64,000 nucleotides of DNA from Thermococcus thermotolerans (GCF_024707485.1 NZ_CP102602.1:1-64000); one strand, 5' to 3'; counted from the first letter of the stretch, positions 17,099-26,368 are shown. Translations and numbers: made by a program. The notes: generated by a model from the letters alone, not told the origin.

Positions 17099-17948
17099 AC
17101 TTGCCCTCCGTCACGTTGAATATTCAATTGTGATTATTTCCACCCTGCCCCTCGCGTGGCTCCTGTCTCACGGAAACATGGGGATTGCATTGTCCTTGTA
17201 TGTTTACCGAGTTATTGGAGTTTGGATCCCCTCCTTTCTCCTTATGCTCCCGGTACTTGCTTTGATCTCACTTGGTTTTTACATACTCGGAGGAACCCCT
17301 CTGAAGATCGTCGTATTTCATTTTGGCCTTTACATCTTACCCGCCCTCTGGGGACTGCCTGTGAATCTGCTCACTGGATACACCCTGGGTGGAGTCATCT
17401 ACACAGGCTCCCTGATGCTGGCCAAGTACATCGAGTGGATATCCCATGATATACCCGGCGTTTCCAGGGATGAGTTCGACTCCGCTGGAATCTCCGCCAT
17501 AAGAGAGGTCATCTTTCCAATTCCCCTCGGGATGGGGTACTTCTTTCTCCTCTTCAGCTGGAGCTCTTGGGCTAGGCTTCCAGCAAATGTGTTTCCTTTC
17601 TATTTCATCCTTCCGTTTCTGGTGGGCGCGGCCGTTGCGGTGGTGTCCTCCTTCTCCGGAGAGTTGAGAGAAAGCCCCATAAACGCCCCTCAAACTTTTC
17701 TTGTGTTGAGGACTCATATGACCGCAGGTGACTCGTTTACAATTGAGCATCTTGGCAGAGACGAGAGGGGGGTCACTTTTGGACTGGTGGGCGGTTCCCC
17801 AGTGGAACGGCCCATCCTCCTGAAGATGGAGTGGGATGAAGGACTCCCTGAAGTGATAGTGCTTAGGTCCCCCTGGGAGACCAAAATCCTTACAAAGAAG
17901 AGGGAGTGGGTGGAAGGAAATAAAAGATACGTCCTCTTCATGGCCTGA
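17088..17948 (+). CDS. Membrane protein, last gene of MoxR operon
   Basis: This protein of about 286 residues starts at GTG 17088 (GGGGG about 8 bases upstream); GTG 17079 and TTG 17073 are in-frame alternatives. It has five or six membrane segments up to about residue 195 and a cytoplasmic C-terminal domain (IEHLGRDERGVTFGLVGG onwards) that ends close to AhcY. I do not recognise the family. Overlap with DUF58 by 11 bp indicates translation coupled to the rest of the operon. Confidence 0.75.
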   Translation: MRFKLALRHVEYSIVIISTLPLAWLLSHGNMGIALSLYVYRVIGVWIPSFLLMLPVLALISLGFYILGGTPLKIVVFHFGLYILPALWGLPVNLLTGYTLGGVIYTGSLMLAKYIEWISHDIPGVSRDEFDSAGISAIREVIFPIPLGMGYFFLLFSWSSWARLPANVFPFYFILPFLVGAAVAVVSSFSGELRESPINAPQTFLVLRTHMTAGDSFTIEHLGRDERGVTFGLVGGSPVERPILLKMEWDEGLPEVIVLRSPWETKILTKKREWVEGNKRYVLFMA

Positions 17949-17950
17949 TG

Positions 17951-19222
17951 TCAGGTTCCGTGCTCCCAGCTCTCCAGGTATTTCCTCTGCTCCTCCGTGA
18001 GCTCTTCGATTTTTATTCCCATGGCTTTCAGCTTGATCCTCGCCACCATCTCGTCTATCTCCCTCGGAAGCACGTAGACCTTTGGCTCAAGCTTCTCGTG
18101 GTTGTTCAGTATGTATTCGGCCGCCTTCGCCTGCAGGGCAAAGCTCATGTCCATTATTTCCGCCGGGTGTCCATCTGCCGCGGCGAGATTTACGAGCCTG
18201 CCCTCCGCGAGCAGGTAGAGCCTCCTTCCATCTTTGAGCTTGTACTCGGTTATGTTCGGCCTGGGCTGGTTTATCTCAACTGCAAGTGCCTCAAGGTCCG
18301 GCTTCCATATCTCAACGTCGAAGTGGCCGGCGTTGGCAAGGATTACCCCATCCTTCATGACCTTGAAGTGCTCTCCCCGGATGCACTTGATGTCGCCCGT
18401 CGAGGTGACGAAGATGTCGCCCACCTTCGCCGCTTCCATCATGTCCATGACGAGGAAGCCGTCCATCCTCGCCTCCAGGGCCCTTATCGGATCAACCTCG
18501 ACGACTATGACGGTAGCCCCGAGGCCTTTAGCCCTCATCGCTATGCCCCTTCCGCACCAGCCGTAGCCGACAACGACGACGTTCTTGCCGGCTATCAGCA
18601 GGTTGGTTGTCCTCAGGATTCCATCCCACGTTGACTGGCCGGTGCCGTAGCGGTTGTCGAAGAGGTATTTGGTATAGCTGTCGTTCACGGCTATAATGGG
18701 AAACTTCAGCACGCCGTCCTTCTCCATCGCGCGGAGCCTTATCACGCCTGTGGTGGTTTCCTCGCTCGCGCCCCAGACCCCATCAACGAGCTCCTGCCTC
18801 TCCCTCATCAGGGTGCTTATCATGTCGGCCCCGTCGTCTATGATGATGTTGGGCTCTATGTCCAGAGCTTTGTGCATGAACTCGTAGTACTGCTCCCGGT
18901 TCTCTCCTCTAAGGGCATAGACCTTGACGCCTGCCTTTGCCAGTGCCGCAACGACGTCGTCCTGGGTCGAGAGGGGGTTGCTCGCCGCTGCCGAGACCTC
19001 TGCCCCTCCTGCCTTCAGAGTAAGGAGCAGGAAAGCCGTCTTCATCTCAAGGTGCAGCGTTGTCGCGATTCTGACCCCCTTGAAGGGTTTCTTCTCCTCA
19101 AACTCCTTCCTTATCGCCTGAAGGACCGGCATAAACCGGGAGACCCAGTCTATTTTTCTCTCGCCTTCCGGAGCAAGATTGAGGTCCTTAATGCAGTAAT
19201 CCTTCGTGCACTCCACTTTCAT
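17951..19222 (-). CDS. ahcY: Adenosylhomocysteinase
   Basis: This 423-residue enzyme reversibly splits S-adenosylhomocysteine to adenosine and homocysteine, recycling the by-product of all SAM-dependent methyltransferases. The NAD-binding motif GYGWCGRG lies near 215. The substrate-site segments [44 protein letters not shown] and [10 protein letters not shown] are all present. It is about the usual archaeal length, shorter than eukaryotic forms. ATG 19222 is preferred to GTG 19225. Several methyltransferases elsewhere in the window would depend on it. Confidence 0.97.
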   Translation of the reverse strand: MKVECTKDYCIKDLNLAPEGERKIDWVSRFMPVLQAIRKEFEEKKPFKGVRIATTLHLEMKTAFLLLTLKAGGAEVSAAASNPLSTQDDVVAALAKAGVKVYALRGENREQYYEFMHKALDIEPNIIIDDGADMISTLMRERQELVDGVWGASEETTTGVIRLRAMEKDGVLKFPIIAVNDSYTKYLFDNRYGTGQSTWDGILRTTNLLIAGKNVVVVGYGWCGRGIAMRAKGLGATVIVVEVDPIRALEARMDGFLVMDMMEAAKVGDIFVTSTGDIKCIRGEHFKVMKDGVILANAGHFDVEIWKPDLEALAVEINQPRPNITEYKLKDGRRLYLLAEGRLVNLAAADGHPAEIMDMSFALQAKAAEYILNNHEKLEPKVYVLPREIDEMVARIKLKAMGIKIEELTEEQRKYLESWEHGT

Positions 19223-19358
19223 CACCGGTGAAAACTTGGGGGCACACCTTAAAACACTTGGGCTACCATTTTTGTGTATTTGATTTCATATTTAAAGTAC
19301 TTCATCCTATTCCGGAAAGGTTTTTTAGGCAGATATGGATACACATTTTGGTGTTCCC

Positions 19359-19928
19359 ATGATAGTTGACCTCTCGGTGCCTCTCTCAGATGACACCCCT
19401 GTCTACCCGGATGACCCCCCGGTGAGCGTTAGGCTCTGGGCTGTTATTGATAGAGACGGCTACTACATGAACGCCCTTAAGCTCGGTGAGCACTCAGGGA
19501 CGCACGTTGACGCCCCTGCGCACTTCATCCCCGGTGGAAAGACCGTTGATGAGATGCCATTGGATAGGTTTGTGGGGAAGGGTATTGTGGTGGACGTCAG
19601 AAACGGGGATGGAGAGGTTAAGCTCGACGAGATTCCCGACGAGGGCTATTTTGACAGGGTGGTGCTGTTCTTAACTGGGGGAAGGGAGCTCTCGCCGGAG
19701 GTTGCGCTGTTCCTGGTGGCTGAGGGTGCAAAAGCCGTCGGAACCGACGCGATGAGCATCGGCGACGACGCCGTTCACAGAATACTCCTGAGCGAGGAGG
19801 TGCCCGTGTTCGAGAACTTGGCCAACCTGGAACTTCTCGTGGGCAGGGAGTTCACATTCATAGCATTCCCCCTTAAGATCGAAGGTGGTTCCGGGAGTCC
19901 CGTGAGGGCTGTGGCCTTTGTGGAGTGA
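19359..19928 (+). CDS. Cyclase / kynurenine formamidase-like metal hydrolase
   Basis: This 189-residue protein has the cyclase-family metal motif GEHSGTHVDAPAHF near residue 40 (HxGTHxDxPxHF), typical of kynurenine formamidases, isatin hydrolases and related amidohydrolases. The substrate is unknown here; no tryptophan catabolism genes are nearby. ATG 19359 has GGTG upstream. An in-frame ATG at 19335 would add eight residues and also has an AGG ahead, so the start is uncertain. Confidence 0.87.
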   Translation: MIVDLSVPLSDDTPVYPDDPPVSVRLWAVIDRDGYYMNALKLGEHSGTHVDAPAHFIPGGKTVDEMPLDRFVGKGIVVDVRNGDGEVKLDEIPDEGYFDRVVLFLTGGRELSPEVALFLVAEGAKAVGTDAMSIGDDAVHRILLSEEVPVFENLANLELLVGREFTFIAFPLKIEGGSGSPVRAVAFVE

Positions 19929-20025
19929 GGCTAACGCTTGTTTCTCAATTCAACCCTCATTGATCCTTTGTGGGGCTATTATTCTTGATTTGGCGGAGAT
20001 TAAACGCAGTTAAACGTTGTAAAAC

Positions 20026-20046
20026 CTTCTTTAACAGTTAAAGAAG
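20026..20046. repeat. Perfect 10-bp inverted repeat upstream of CWB2 gene
   Basis: CTTCTTTAAC is followed by a single A and then GTTAAAGAAG, a perfect dyad about 110 bp ahead of the secreted protein gene. Two TTAAACG direct repeats lie just upstream (about 20000-20016). It may be an operator or a terminator for the cyclase gene on its left; the T-poor 3' side makes an operator more likely. Confidence 0.55.
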
Positions 20047-20106
20047 AAAAATCTCTTCTCCGGGCTTTTTTCTAAACAATCGACAATGTAAATAGACGAT
20101 TTCGTG

Positions 20107-20131
20107 AAAAAAGCTTAAATATAGCTTTTTT
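20107..20131 (+). promoter_or_regulatory. TATA box inside perfect inverted repeat
   Basis: AAAAAAGCT and AGCTTTTTT form a perfect 9-bp dyad around the 7-base AT-rich core TAAATAT, which fits an archaeal TATA element. A start site about 25 bases on would fall near 20143, leaving a short leader with the ribosome binding site GAGGTGAGG before ATG 20158. Dyad binding here would block TBP directly. Confidence 0.6.
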
Positions 20132-20157
20132 CATAAAGATATCCGAGGTGAGGACTA

Positions 20158-21315
20158 ATGATGGGGAAGAAAGTGCTGGCAATCCTCTTCGGGTTGCTGA
20201 TGGTAGGAATGCCTCTGGCCTTCAGCGATGTCAGCGCCACCACCAGCGTCACGGTGATACTTGTCAGTGACAACGTGGCGGATAAGGCCATTGCCGAGTA
20301 TTTGGCTAACGTGACTGGGGCTGTGGTTGTCACGACTACATGGGGGGTTTACGACCCAAACGTTACGGCTGAGGTTATGAGTTATGCGCCGGATGAGGTG
20401 ATAGTAATTGGTGGGCCTGATGCTGTGGTTGAGCAGTACGTGACTGACCTCCAAGAGCTTGGGATTACAGTTGAACGCTGGGGCGGTCAAAACCGGTACG
20501 AAACCAACACCATGGTAATGGAACAGGCAAGGGTAAAGTTCCAGCTCCAGTTCAACGGGAGCGTCATGGTCGCTGGAAACGACAGCCTGGCTATAAGGAA
20601 CGCCCTTCAGATCGCGGTTCAGAATGGGGCAGTGATTGTCTACGTTAACAAGAGCACCGATGTCACGGGAGTCATGGAGAGGTTCCAGGTGAAAACGGCA
20701 ACTATGGTCAAGACCCCGGCATCTGAGAAGGTCATGGAGCACGTTAAGGAGCAGCTCCGCGAATGCAACTGCACCGCCGGGGAGGTTCAGGTTAACGTCA
20801 CCAAGGAGACGGTTCTTCAGCTGATGCTTCAGGTCAGGGAGAGGGTCAGGGCAATAGAGGAAATAGCCAACGAAACCAACTCCACCCGGCTTATGCAGGA
20901 AGTCCGTGTCATGGAGATGACCATGGAGAAAGCCAACTTGGCGCTTCAGGCCGGAAACTATACCCGGGCATACCAGCTGATGCTTGAACTCCAGATTCAG
21001 ACGGAGTTTGGCCTTAAGACTGCGAACGGTGAGATGGGGGCAATGATGGAGAGGAGCGAAAAAGTTGCCCTGGAGCGCGAGATGGCAAAACTGGAGGCCC
21101 AGATTAGTGTCATGGAGAGGGCGGGAATAGACGTGGGCTCACTCAAAGCCCTGATGGAGCAGCTTAGGGTTGCGATTCAGAACGGCCAGTACGACGAAGC
21201 CAAGGAACTCATGAACCAGATAAAGGCCATGATAAGGGAGGCCTATCAGAACGGGAGGCAGGTCATCAGGGAGGGCGCTCAGAAAACCCGCGGAATGGGC
21301 TCCTCGCGGCCGTGA
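20158..21315 (+). CDS. Secreted protein with CWB2-like domain and helical C-terminus
   Basis: This 385-residue protein has a signal peptide (about 1-27, ending SDVSATT). An N-terminal half follows, resembling a cell-wall-binding repeat 2 module (VILVSDNVADKAIAEYLANVTGA, DEVIVIGGPDAVVE, RWGGQNRYET). The C-terminal half (about 215-385) is long amphipathic helix, probably coiled coil. There are several Asn-X-Ser/Thr sites. In Thermococcales such proteins are surface-associated. The strong promoter region upstream suggests abundant or controlled expression. Function beyond surface attachment is unknown. Confidence 0.82.
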   Translation: MMGKKVLAILFGLLMVGMPLAFSDVSATTSVTVILVSDNVADKAIAEYLANVTGAVVVTTTWGVYDPNVTAEVMSYAPDEVIVIGGPDAVVEQYVTDLQELGITVERWGGQNRYETNTMVMEQARVKFQLQFNGSVMVAGNDSLAIRNALQIAVQNGAVIVYVNKSTDVTGVMERFQVKTATMVKTPASEKVMEHVKEQLRECNCTAGEVQVNVTKETVLQLMLQVRERVRAIEEIANETNSTRLMQEVRVMEMTMEKANLALQAGNYTRAYQLMLELQIQTEFGLKTANGEMGAMMERSEKVALEREMAKLEAQISVMERAGIDVGSLKALMEQLRVAIQNGQYDEAKELMNQIKAMIREAYQNGRQVIREGAQKTRGMGSSRP

Positions 21316-21365
21316 GTAAGCTAACACACGTTGGCCACCACCAACCCCCGGTATGGGCGGTAAAA

Positions 21366-21737
21366 TCAGCGGCTTGAATCAGTCCCTTTTTGCCGCTCCC
21401 TTCTCCTTTCCTTCTGCTCCCTGATGTATGGATACCTCATGATGTGGCCGCAGTTGAGGCACTTGATGACAACGTGGCCGTCTCTGAGCCTTATTCTGGT
21501 GTTGACGCCTGGGACGAGGAAGGAATGGCAGCGCTTGCAGTAACGGCGCTTCCACTTTCTTGGCATTCTGATTCTGGCCTTCTGCTGTACCGCGAGGGCT
21601 ATCTCAACGTAGCGGTTGGCTAATTCGGGCTCGTAGGGAAAGACCCTTTCCGCGAGGGTAAAGAGAACGTTTATCCTCTCTCGGGCGATCCTGCGCTTTT
21701 CCCTTTGCTCCCTCTGGCGGATGAATTTTTTGGACAT
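21366..21737 (-). CDS. rnp4: Ribonuclease P protein component 4
   Basis: This 123-residue protein is the archaeal homologue of Rpp21, which pairs with Rpp29 to help the RNase P RNA bind and cut the 5' leader of pre-tRNA. The zinc ribbon is visible as YCKRCHSFLVPG and VIKCLNCGH (two CX2C pairs, about 67-100). It is preceded by basic helices (RKWKRRYC) and ends in an Arg-rich tail. It lies 4 bp downstream of the MCM-like gene, so they are probably co-transcribed. Confidence 0.93.
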   Translation of the reverse strand: MSKKFIRQREQREKRRIARERINVLFTLAERVFPYEPELANRYVEIALAVQQKARIRMPRKWKRRYCKRCHSFLVPGVNTRIRLRDGHVVIKCLNCGHIMRYPYIREQKERRRERQKGTDSSR

Positions 21738-21741
21738 GTCA

Positions 21742-23253
21742 TCACCCTATCAGCCTGAGCTTCCCTGGGAACGGCTCATATATGTAGCCTGTGGCTATAA
21801 ACCTTTCAAGGAGTTCGGAGGCGTCTCTCTCCGAGAAGCCGTCCCTGACAAGTTCGCGGAGGAAGGCCTCCCTCGTTACCTCGTTTGAGGGGCTCACAGA
21901 GGCCAGGTCGTGGAGTATCTCCAGCGCCCTCTGAGCTTTGAGGGTTCCCGGGACGTACATGCGGTATTCCCTCAGGAGCTTTATCATCTCCGAGGGGTGA
22001 TCCCTGAGAACGACCATCCAGTCGTTTACGATGGCCTCGTTTATCAGTTTGACATCTCTGGCGGCCTTTTTGGTGACCCTACCGTTGAACCTGACGATTG
22101 ACCCGAAGAGTCTCTTGCCGAGCTCCACCCTGAGTCTGATGTTCATCGGGCCGCTGGGAGCGGTTAAAGCCCTGAACGGGTCCCCATAGTCGTCCCGCGA
22201 TTCTCTGAGCCACTTCAGGAATTCCTCCTCAACGACACGGGTCTTTTTCCTGTCAAGAGATCCCAGCTTTTCCCTCTGGGTGAAAACGGTAACGAGAAGG
22301 TTTGGTATGAGCTGAAGGAACTCCCTGTTCTCCTCAAAGTAGGGTTTTTCCTCGGAGGGCAGGAGGACAAAGGGAGCCTCTGAGACCCTCGCCATCCTGT
22401 CGAGGGGATTGGCGTCGACGTTCTTGGGGAGCAGACCAATGGCGCGCTTGCCCAGTATTCTCTCGGAGACCCACTTGGGCAGGCTGACGGTGCCTCTCTT
22501 TGTCGGCGGAGTGTAGTACCTCATGTCGCTGCCGTTAGGGTTTCCGAGCCTGAAGTCTATGCCAAGAAACGGGTCGTCTATTTCAAGAACCCGTTTTCTG
22601 GTGAGGCGAACCTCCCAGGGGAGGCTTGAGTAAAAGTACTTCAGGGCCTTCCAGAGGGCCAAGAGCCCCGAATTCTCCCGGTATTTGAACACTGTGAACT
22701 CAAACCCCTCACCCCACGCCTCTCCCGGTATATACGGGACGCCGTATATCGAGTAGATGAGGGCCTTTCGCATGTCATCACGCAGATAAACCGTTCTTTC
22801 AAACAGATCCAGCACTTCTCGTCTGCTGAGCGCAAACTCACGGTAGTCCTTCCAGTACTCCGAGTAGTCCCGCCCTTCAATGCTGGACGCGTGGATCATC
22901 CTCAGGTTTCCCCAGCGGTAGGCATCAATGACTCCTCTCACGAGAACGTAGCTACCTGGTCTTGCCCTCCCTAAGACCTTTGTCCCTTCCGTTGCCCGAA
23001 TAACCAGATACGTGCGGAAGGCGTTTCTGTCAAGGGAAGACAGTTCGGATGGCGACAGGGGAGAGAGCATGTAGTAGAGGGCATCCGCCGGCGCGTGGGG
23101 TGGCTTTCTGCCCAGCAGAAAACCGGCTATCTCGATTTCATCACCGTTTTTGAGCCGCTGGATCTTCATCTGAAACTCCTTGATCCTTTTCCCCGGACTG
23201 AGCGGCTCCCTCGTCCTCTCAAGCCTCAGCAGTTCAATCAGCTCATCCATCAT
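21742..23253 (-). CDS. MCM-like protein lacking ATPase motifs
   Basis: This 503-residue protein is not annotated by any motif I can see outright, but its order of segments mirrors an MCM helicase. There is an N-terminal OB-like region (ARPGSYVLVRGVIDA then LRMIHASSIE), a helix-rich LFERTVYLRDDMRKALIYSIYG segment like the MCM pre-sensor linker, and a VTKKAARDVKLINEAI lid-like segment. The C-terminal winged helix ends GYIYEPFPGKLRLIG, as MCMs do. There is no Walker A, Walker B or Arg finger. A non-catalytic replication or repair factor is inferred. The start may be 23253 or 23250. Confidence 0.6.
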   Translation of the reverse strand: MMDELIELLRLERTREPLSPGKRIKEFQMKIQRLKNGDEIEIAGFLLGRKPPHAPADALYYMLSPLSPSELSSLDRNAFRTYLVIRATEGTKVLGRARPGSYVLVRGVIDAYRWGNLRMIHASSIEGRDYSEYWKDYREFALSRREVLDLFERTVYLRDDMRKALIYSIYGVPYIPGEAWGEGFEFTVFKYRENSGLLALWKALKYFYSSLPWEVRLTRKRVLEIDDPFLGIDFRLGNPNGSDMRYYTPPTKRGTVSLPKWVSERILGKRAIGLLPKNVDANPLDRMARVSEAPFVLLPSEEKPYFEENREFLQLIPNLLVTVFTQREKLGSLDRKKTRVVEEEFLKWLRESRDDYGDPFRALTAPSGPMNIRLRVELGKRLFGSIVRFNGRVTKKAARDVKLINEAIVNDWMVVLRDHPSEMIKLLREYRMYVPGTLKAQRALEILHDLASVSPSNEVTREAFLRELVRDGFSERDASELLERFIATGYIYEPFPGKLRLIG

Positions 23254-23273
23254 TCATCTCCATCGACCGCAAG

Positions 23274-23283
23274 ATTTATAAAT
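23274..23283 (+). promoter_or_regulatory. TATA box of 5S rRNA
   Basis: ATTTATAAAT is centred about 28 bases before the 5S rRNA 5' end, the standard archaeal spacing. The element is nearly symmetrical and may also serve the divergent MCM-like gene starting at 23253. Confidence 0.7.
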
Positions 23284-23305
23284 GCACCGCGGGAGCTATA
23301 GAACG

Positions 23306-24160
<855 letters not shown>

Positions 24161-24200
24161 GCTTTTAAGACCAAAACCGGCTCCCCTTTAAGGTGATACG

Positions 24201-24833
24201 ATGGTCAGGCTCATAGCATTTGATCTCGAAGGAACTCTGGTCAAATCTATATCGAGCTGGGTGGAGCTCCACAAGAAGTTCGGAACCTGGGAGAAGGGAA
24301 AGGAATATGCTGAACTCTTCTTTGCGGGCAAAATCGATTACGTAAAGTGGGCCGAGCTTGACGCATCACTCTGGAAGGGCCACACCAAGGATGAGATCAT
24401 GGAATGGGCGAACTCAGTCGAGTACATGGATGGGGCAAAGGAGCTCATCGAGTTTCTGAGGGAGAACGACTTCAGAATAGCGATACTCAGCAGCGGCCTC
24501 ATGTGCCTCGCGGGAAGGATAGCCAAGGAGCTCGGGGTTGACTACGTCTTTGCCAACGAGCTGATATTTGAAAACGGTGTCGTTACTGGAAAAGTCAACC
24601 CTCTCGTTGACTTCAAGAGCAAGGGGACCATACTCAGGGAGCTGAAGGAGAAGCTGAGGCCTGAACTAACGGTGGCGGTCGGCGACGGATACAACGACCT
24701 GAGCATGTTCAAAGAGGCCGACGTCAGCATAGCGATAAACCCCCACGAGGGGGTGGAAGGAGACCACAACGTTGAGAGCCTCTATGAGGTCATGGAGATC
24801 GTCAGGGGACTCATAGAAGAACGGGGTCAGTGA
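24201..24833 (+). CDS. HAD-IB phosphatase, phosphoserine phosphatase-like
   Basis: This 210-residue HAD hydrolase has motif I FDLEGTLV (residue 7 onward), motif II LSSGLM near 95, Lys in KSKGTIL near 140 and motif III VGDGYNDLSMF near 158. The overall form is that of SerB-like enzymes. The second acidic residue of motif I is Glu instead of the usual Asp, so the general acid step may differ. Phosphoserine as substrate is inferred only. GGTGATACG precedes ATG 24201. Its stop overlaps an antisense sRNA candidate. Confidence 0.85.
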   Translation: MVRLIAFDLEGTLVKSISSWVELHKKFGTWEKGKEYAELFFAGKIDYVKWAELDASLWKGHTKDEIMEWANSVEYMDGAKELIEFLRENDFRIAILSSGLMCLAGRIAKELGVDYVFANELIFENGVVTGKVNPLVDFKSKGTILRELKEKLRPELTVAVGDGYNDLSMFKEADVSIAINPHEGVEGDHNVESLYEVMEIVRGLIEERGQ

Positions 24834-24881
24834 AGGGCGTGTTCATCACCGCTCGGCAAAGCAAAAGCTCGTCATCCCCCT
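24822..24881 (-). ncRNA. C/D-box sRNA candidate A
   Basis: On the minus strand the boxes are C ATGACGA (24869-24875), D' CCGA (24853-24856), C' GTGATGA (24843-24849) and D CTGA (24827-24830). Both guide intervals are exactly 12 nt and the D'-C' spacer is 3 nt, the standard archaeal geometry. C and D' each differ from consensus. It would be transcribed from the gap between the HAD and prepilin peptidase genes and overlaps the HAD stop codon. I could not identify the rRNA or tRNA targets. The D guide is complementary to TGAAGGGCGTGT. Confidence 0.6.
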
Positions 24882-24973
24882 GTTGGCCCGACCGGAACCC
24901 CCGCCTCACTCCTCCGCGGGGTGGGCGGGCGCCGGGCCGGATAAAGGTTCGGCGACGGTTTTAAATCATTTTC

Positions 24974-26194
24974 TCAAAGTCCGGCTACCTTGAGCTGTAT
25001 CCACCAGAACATGTCGCCCCAGAAGTAGCTTATCAGGAAGCCGAGAAATAGCGTCGGAGCGAATGGCATCGACTTCTTCCTCAGAAAGCTGTTTTCAAGC
25101 CTTCCCTCATCAACGAGGCGTTTGAGTTCCTCGATCTGCTCCCTGCTCAGGCCCTCCGCGCTTGAGGACGCTATGACTCTACCGTAATCCGGGTGGAGGG
25201 CGCCCAGATCGGCGTTCATGATGGCGTTCTTTATCCTTGTGAACGGGTCGATTCTGTCCCTGAGGATTTTCCCGTCCTTCTCAAAGACCGTCTCGCCCAG
25301 GATGTCCCACTCCCTGAGCTCCTCCACAGTGACCTCTTCCATCAGAACCTCGGTGCGCATGAACTTCACGAGGGAGAGGAAGACCTTGAAAAGGTACAGC
25401 ACGACGAGGAGCTTCAGAAACGCTCCCACAGCCGTTGCAGGTTCCCGATAGACCAGGTATGCCAGAACACCAACCCCTATAACATCCCCAACTCTCCTGA
25501 ACTTTCCAAGGACGTATATCATGGCGATTGTGAATACCCACGACCACAGTCCAACGATTGAGACCCCCGTGACCTCGTAGATTATCAGCCTGAGGCCTAT
25601 GGCGGCCATTATCCAGAGGGATACCTCAAGGGTGAGCCCAGCCCTGTCTATGAATATCTCCCTCAGCTCGACGAACTTCCTCCTAACGATGAGCACCCCG
25701 AAGGCATAGACGAAGATGAAGGGGAATACCGCTATGATGCTGTTGAGCAGTATAGTCAGGGGGTAGAGGGGATATCCAACAGTGTAGGGGGCGACGATGG
25801 AAGCCGTTGCCGGTGCGTAGGGCAGGAGCGCGGAAAAGCCGGCGAGTATCACCGCGTCACCGCTCGCCCATGCCCCGATGTAGTAGAGGAGCAACCCTAA
25901 GACGAAGCCCAGTACAAGCCCGATGAAGCCCGAGGCTGCTAAGAGTGCATCCCCCCGGCTGATTCCAAGGTAGAGATAGTAGATTATCCCTACCTCGACG
26001 GCCGGTATTATCAGCTTGGGAACCCACCGGGGAAGGCCTTCCTCCTCTTCTTCCCCCTCCTCCCATCCGAGGAGCTTTCCTATCAGCGTGAGCGTCGGGA
26101 AGATGTGGTTGTCAAAAACGAATCCGGTCTTCATGTCGGTATAGGAAGTAACGGCTCCCATAACCAGCCCCAGAATCAGGGGAACGTAATCCAT
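24974..26194 (-). CDS. Archaeal prepilin peptidase (A24, EppA-like)
   Basis: This 406-residue integral membrane aspartic peptidase is of the type IV prepilin peptidase family. The first catalytic Asp lies in SYTDMKTGFVFDN near 20 and the second in the SGDAVILAG (GxGD-like) segment near 112. There are roughly nine or ten membrane segments and a cytoplasmic insert of about 100 residues (290-390) before the last span. It lies 9 bp after a gene encoding a class III signal peptide pilin, its likely substrate. That pairing and the size point to EppA rather than preflagellin peptidase. Confidence 0.85.
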   Translation of the reverse strand: MDYVPLILGLVMGAVTSYTDMKTGFVFDNHIFPTLTLIGKLLGWEEGEEEEEGLPRWVPKLIIPAVEVGIIYYLYLGISRGDALLAASGFIGLVLGFVLGLLLYYIGAWASGDAVILAGFSALLPYAPATASIVAPYTVGYPLYPLTILLNSIIAVFPFIFVYAFGVLIVRRKFVELREIFIDRAGLTLEVSLWIMAAIGLRLIIYEVTGVSIVGLWSWVFTIAMIYVLGKFRRVGDVIGVGVLAYLVYREPATAVGAFLKLLVVLYLFKVFLSLVKFMRTEVLMEEVTVEELREWDILGETVFEKDGKILRDRIDPFTRIKNAIMNADLGALHPDYGRVIASSSAEGLSREQIEELKRLVDEGRLENSFLRKKSMPFAPTLFLGFLISYFWGDMFWWIQLKVAGL

Positions 26195-26203
26195 GATTCC
26201 ACC

Positions 26204-26368
26204 TCATAGGTCTTCGAGAATCTGTTTCCTTACCTGGGTCGTGTAGTTTGATATCGCCTCGTTGAGGTTTCTCGTGCTGTTGAGGACAACCCTGGCTGCT
26301 ATGGTCACCAGGATGAGAACCGCCGCCAGCATGAAGAGGTACTCAAGGGCTCCCTGGGCTCGTCTCAT
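26204..26368 (-). CDS. Short pilin with class III signal peptide
   Basis: This is a 54-residue protein beginning MRRAQGALEYLFMLAAVLIL. QGALEYL is the class III (DUF361-type) signal, cut before Gln by EppA, leaving an N-terminal hydrophobic helix that packs into pilus cores. The mature part is only about 50 residues and has two possible glycosylation sites (NSTR, NYTT). GTGGGAG precedes ATG 26368. It lies 9 bp ahead of the prepilin peptidase gene and is probably in one transcript with it. Confidence 0.85.
   Translation of the reverse strand: MRRAQGALEYLFMLAAVLILVTIAARVVLNSTRNLNEAISNYTTQVRKQILEDL

Noticed and set aside
17948-18634. 228-codon open frame on the plus strand
   Set aside because: It lies fully opposite adenosylhomocysteinase, which is unambiguous.
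24880-24945. GC-rich palindromic stretch as a separate structured RNA
   Set aside because: The GGCCCG/CGGGCC and CCCCGC/GCGGGG pairings are suggestive, but no promoter or known family feature supports it apart from the adjacent sRNA.
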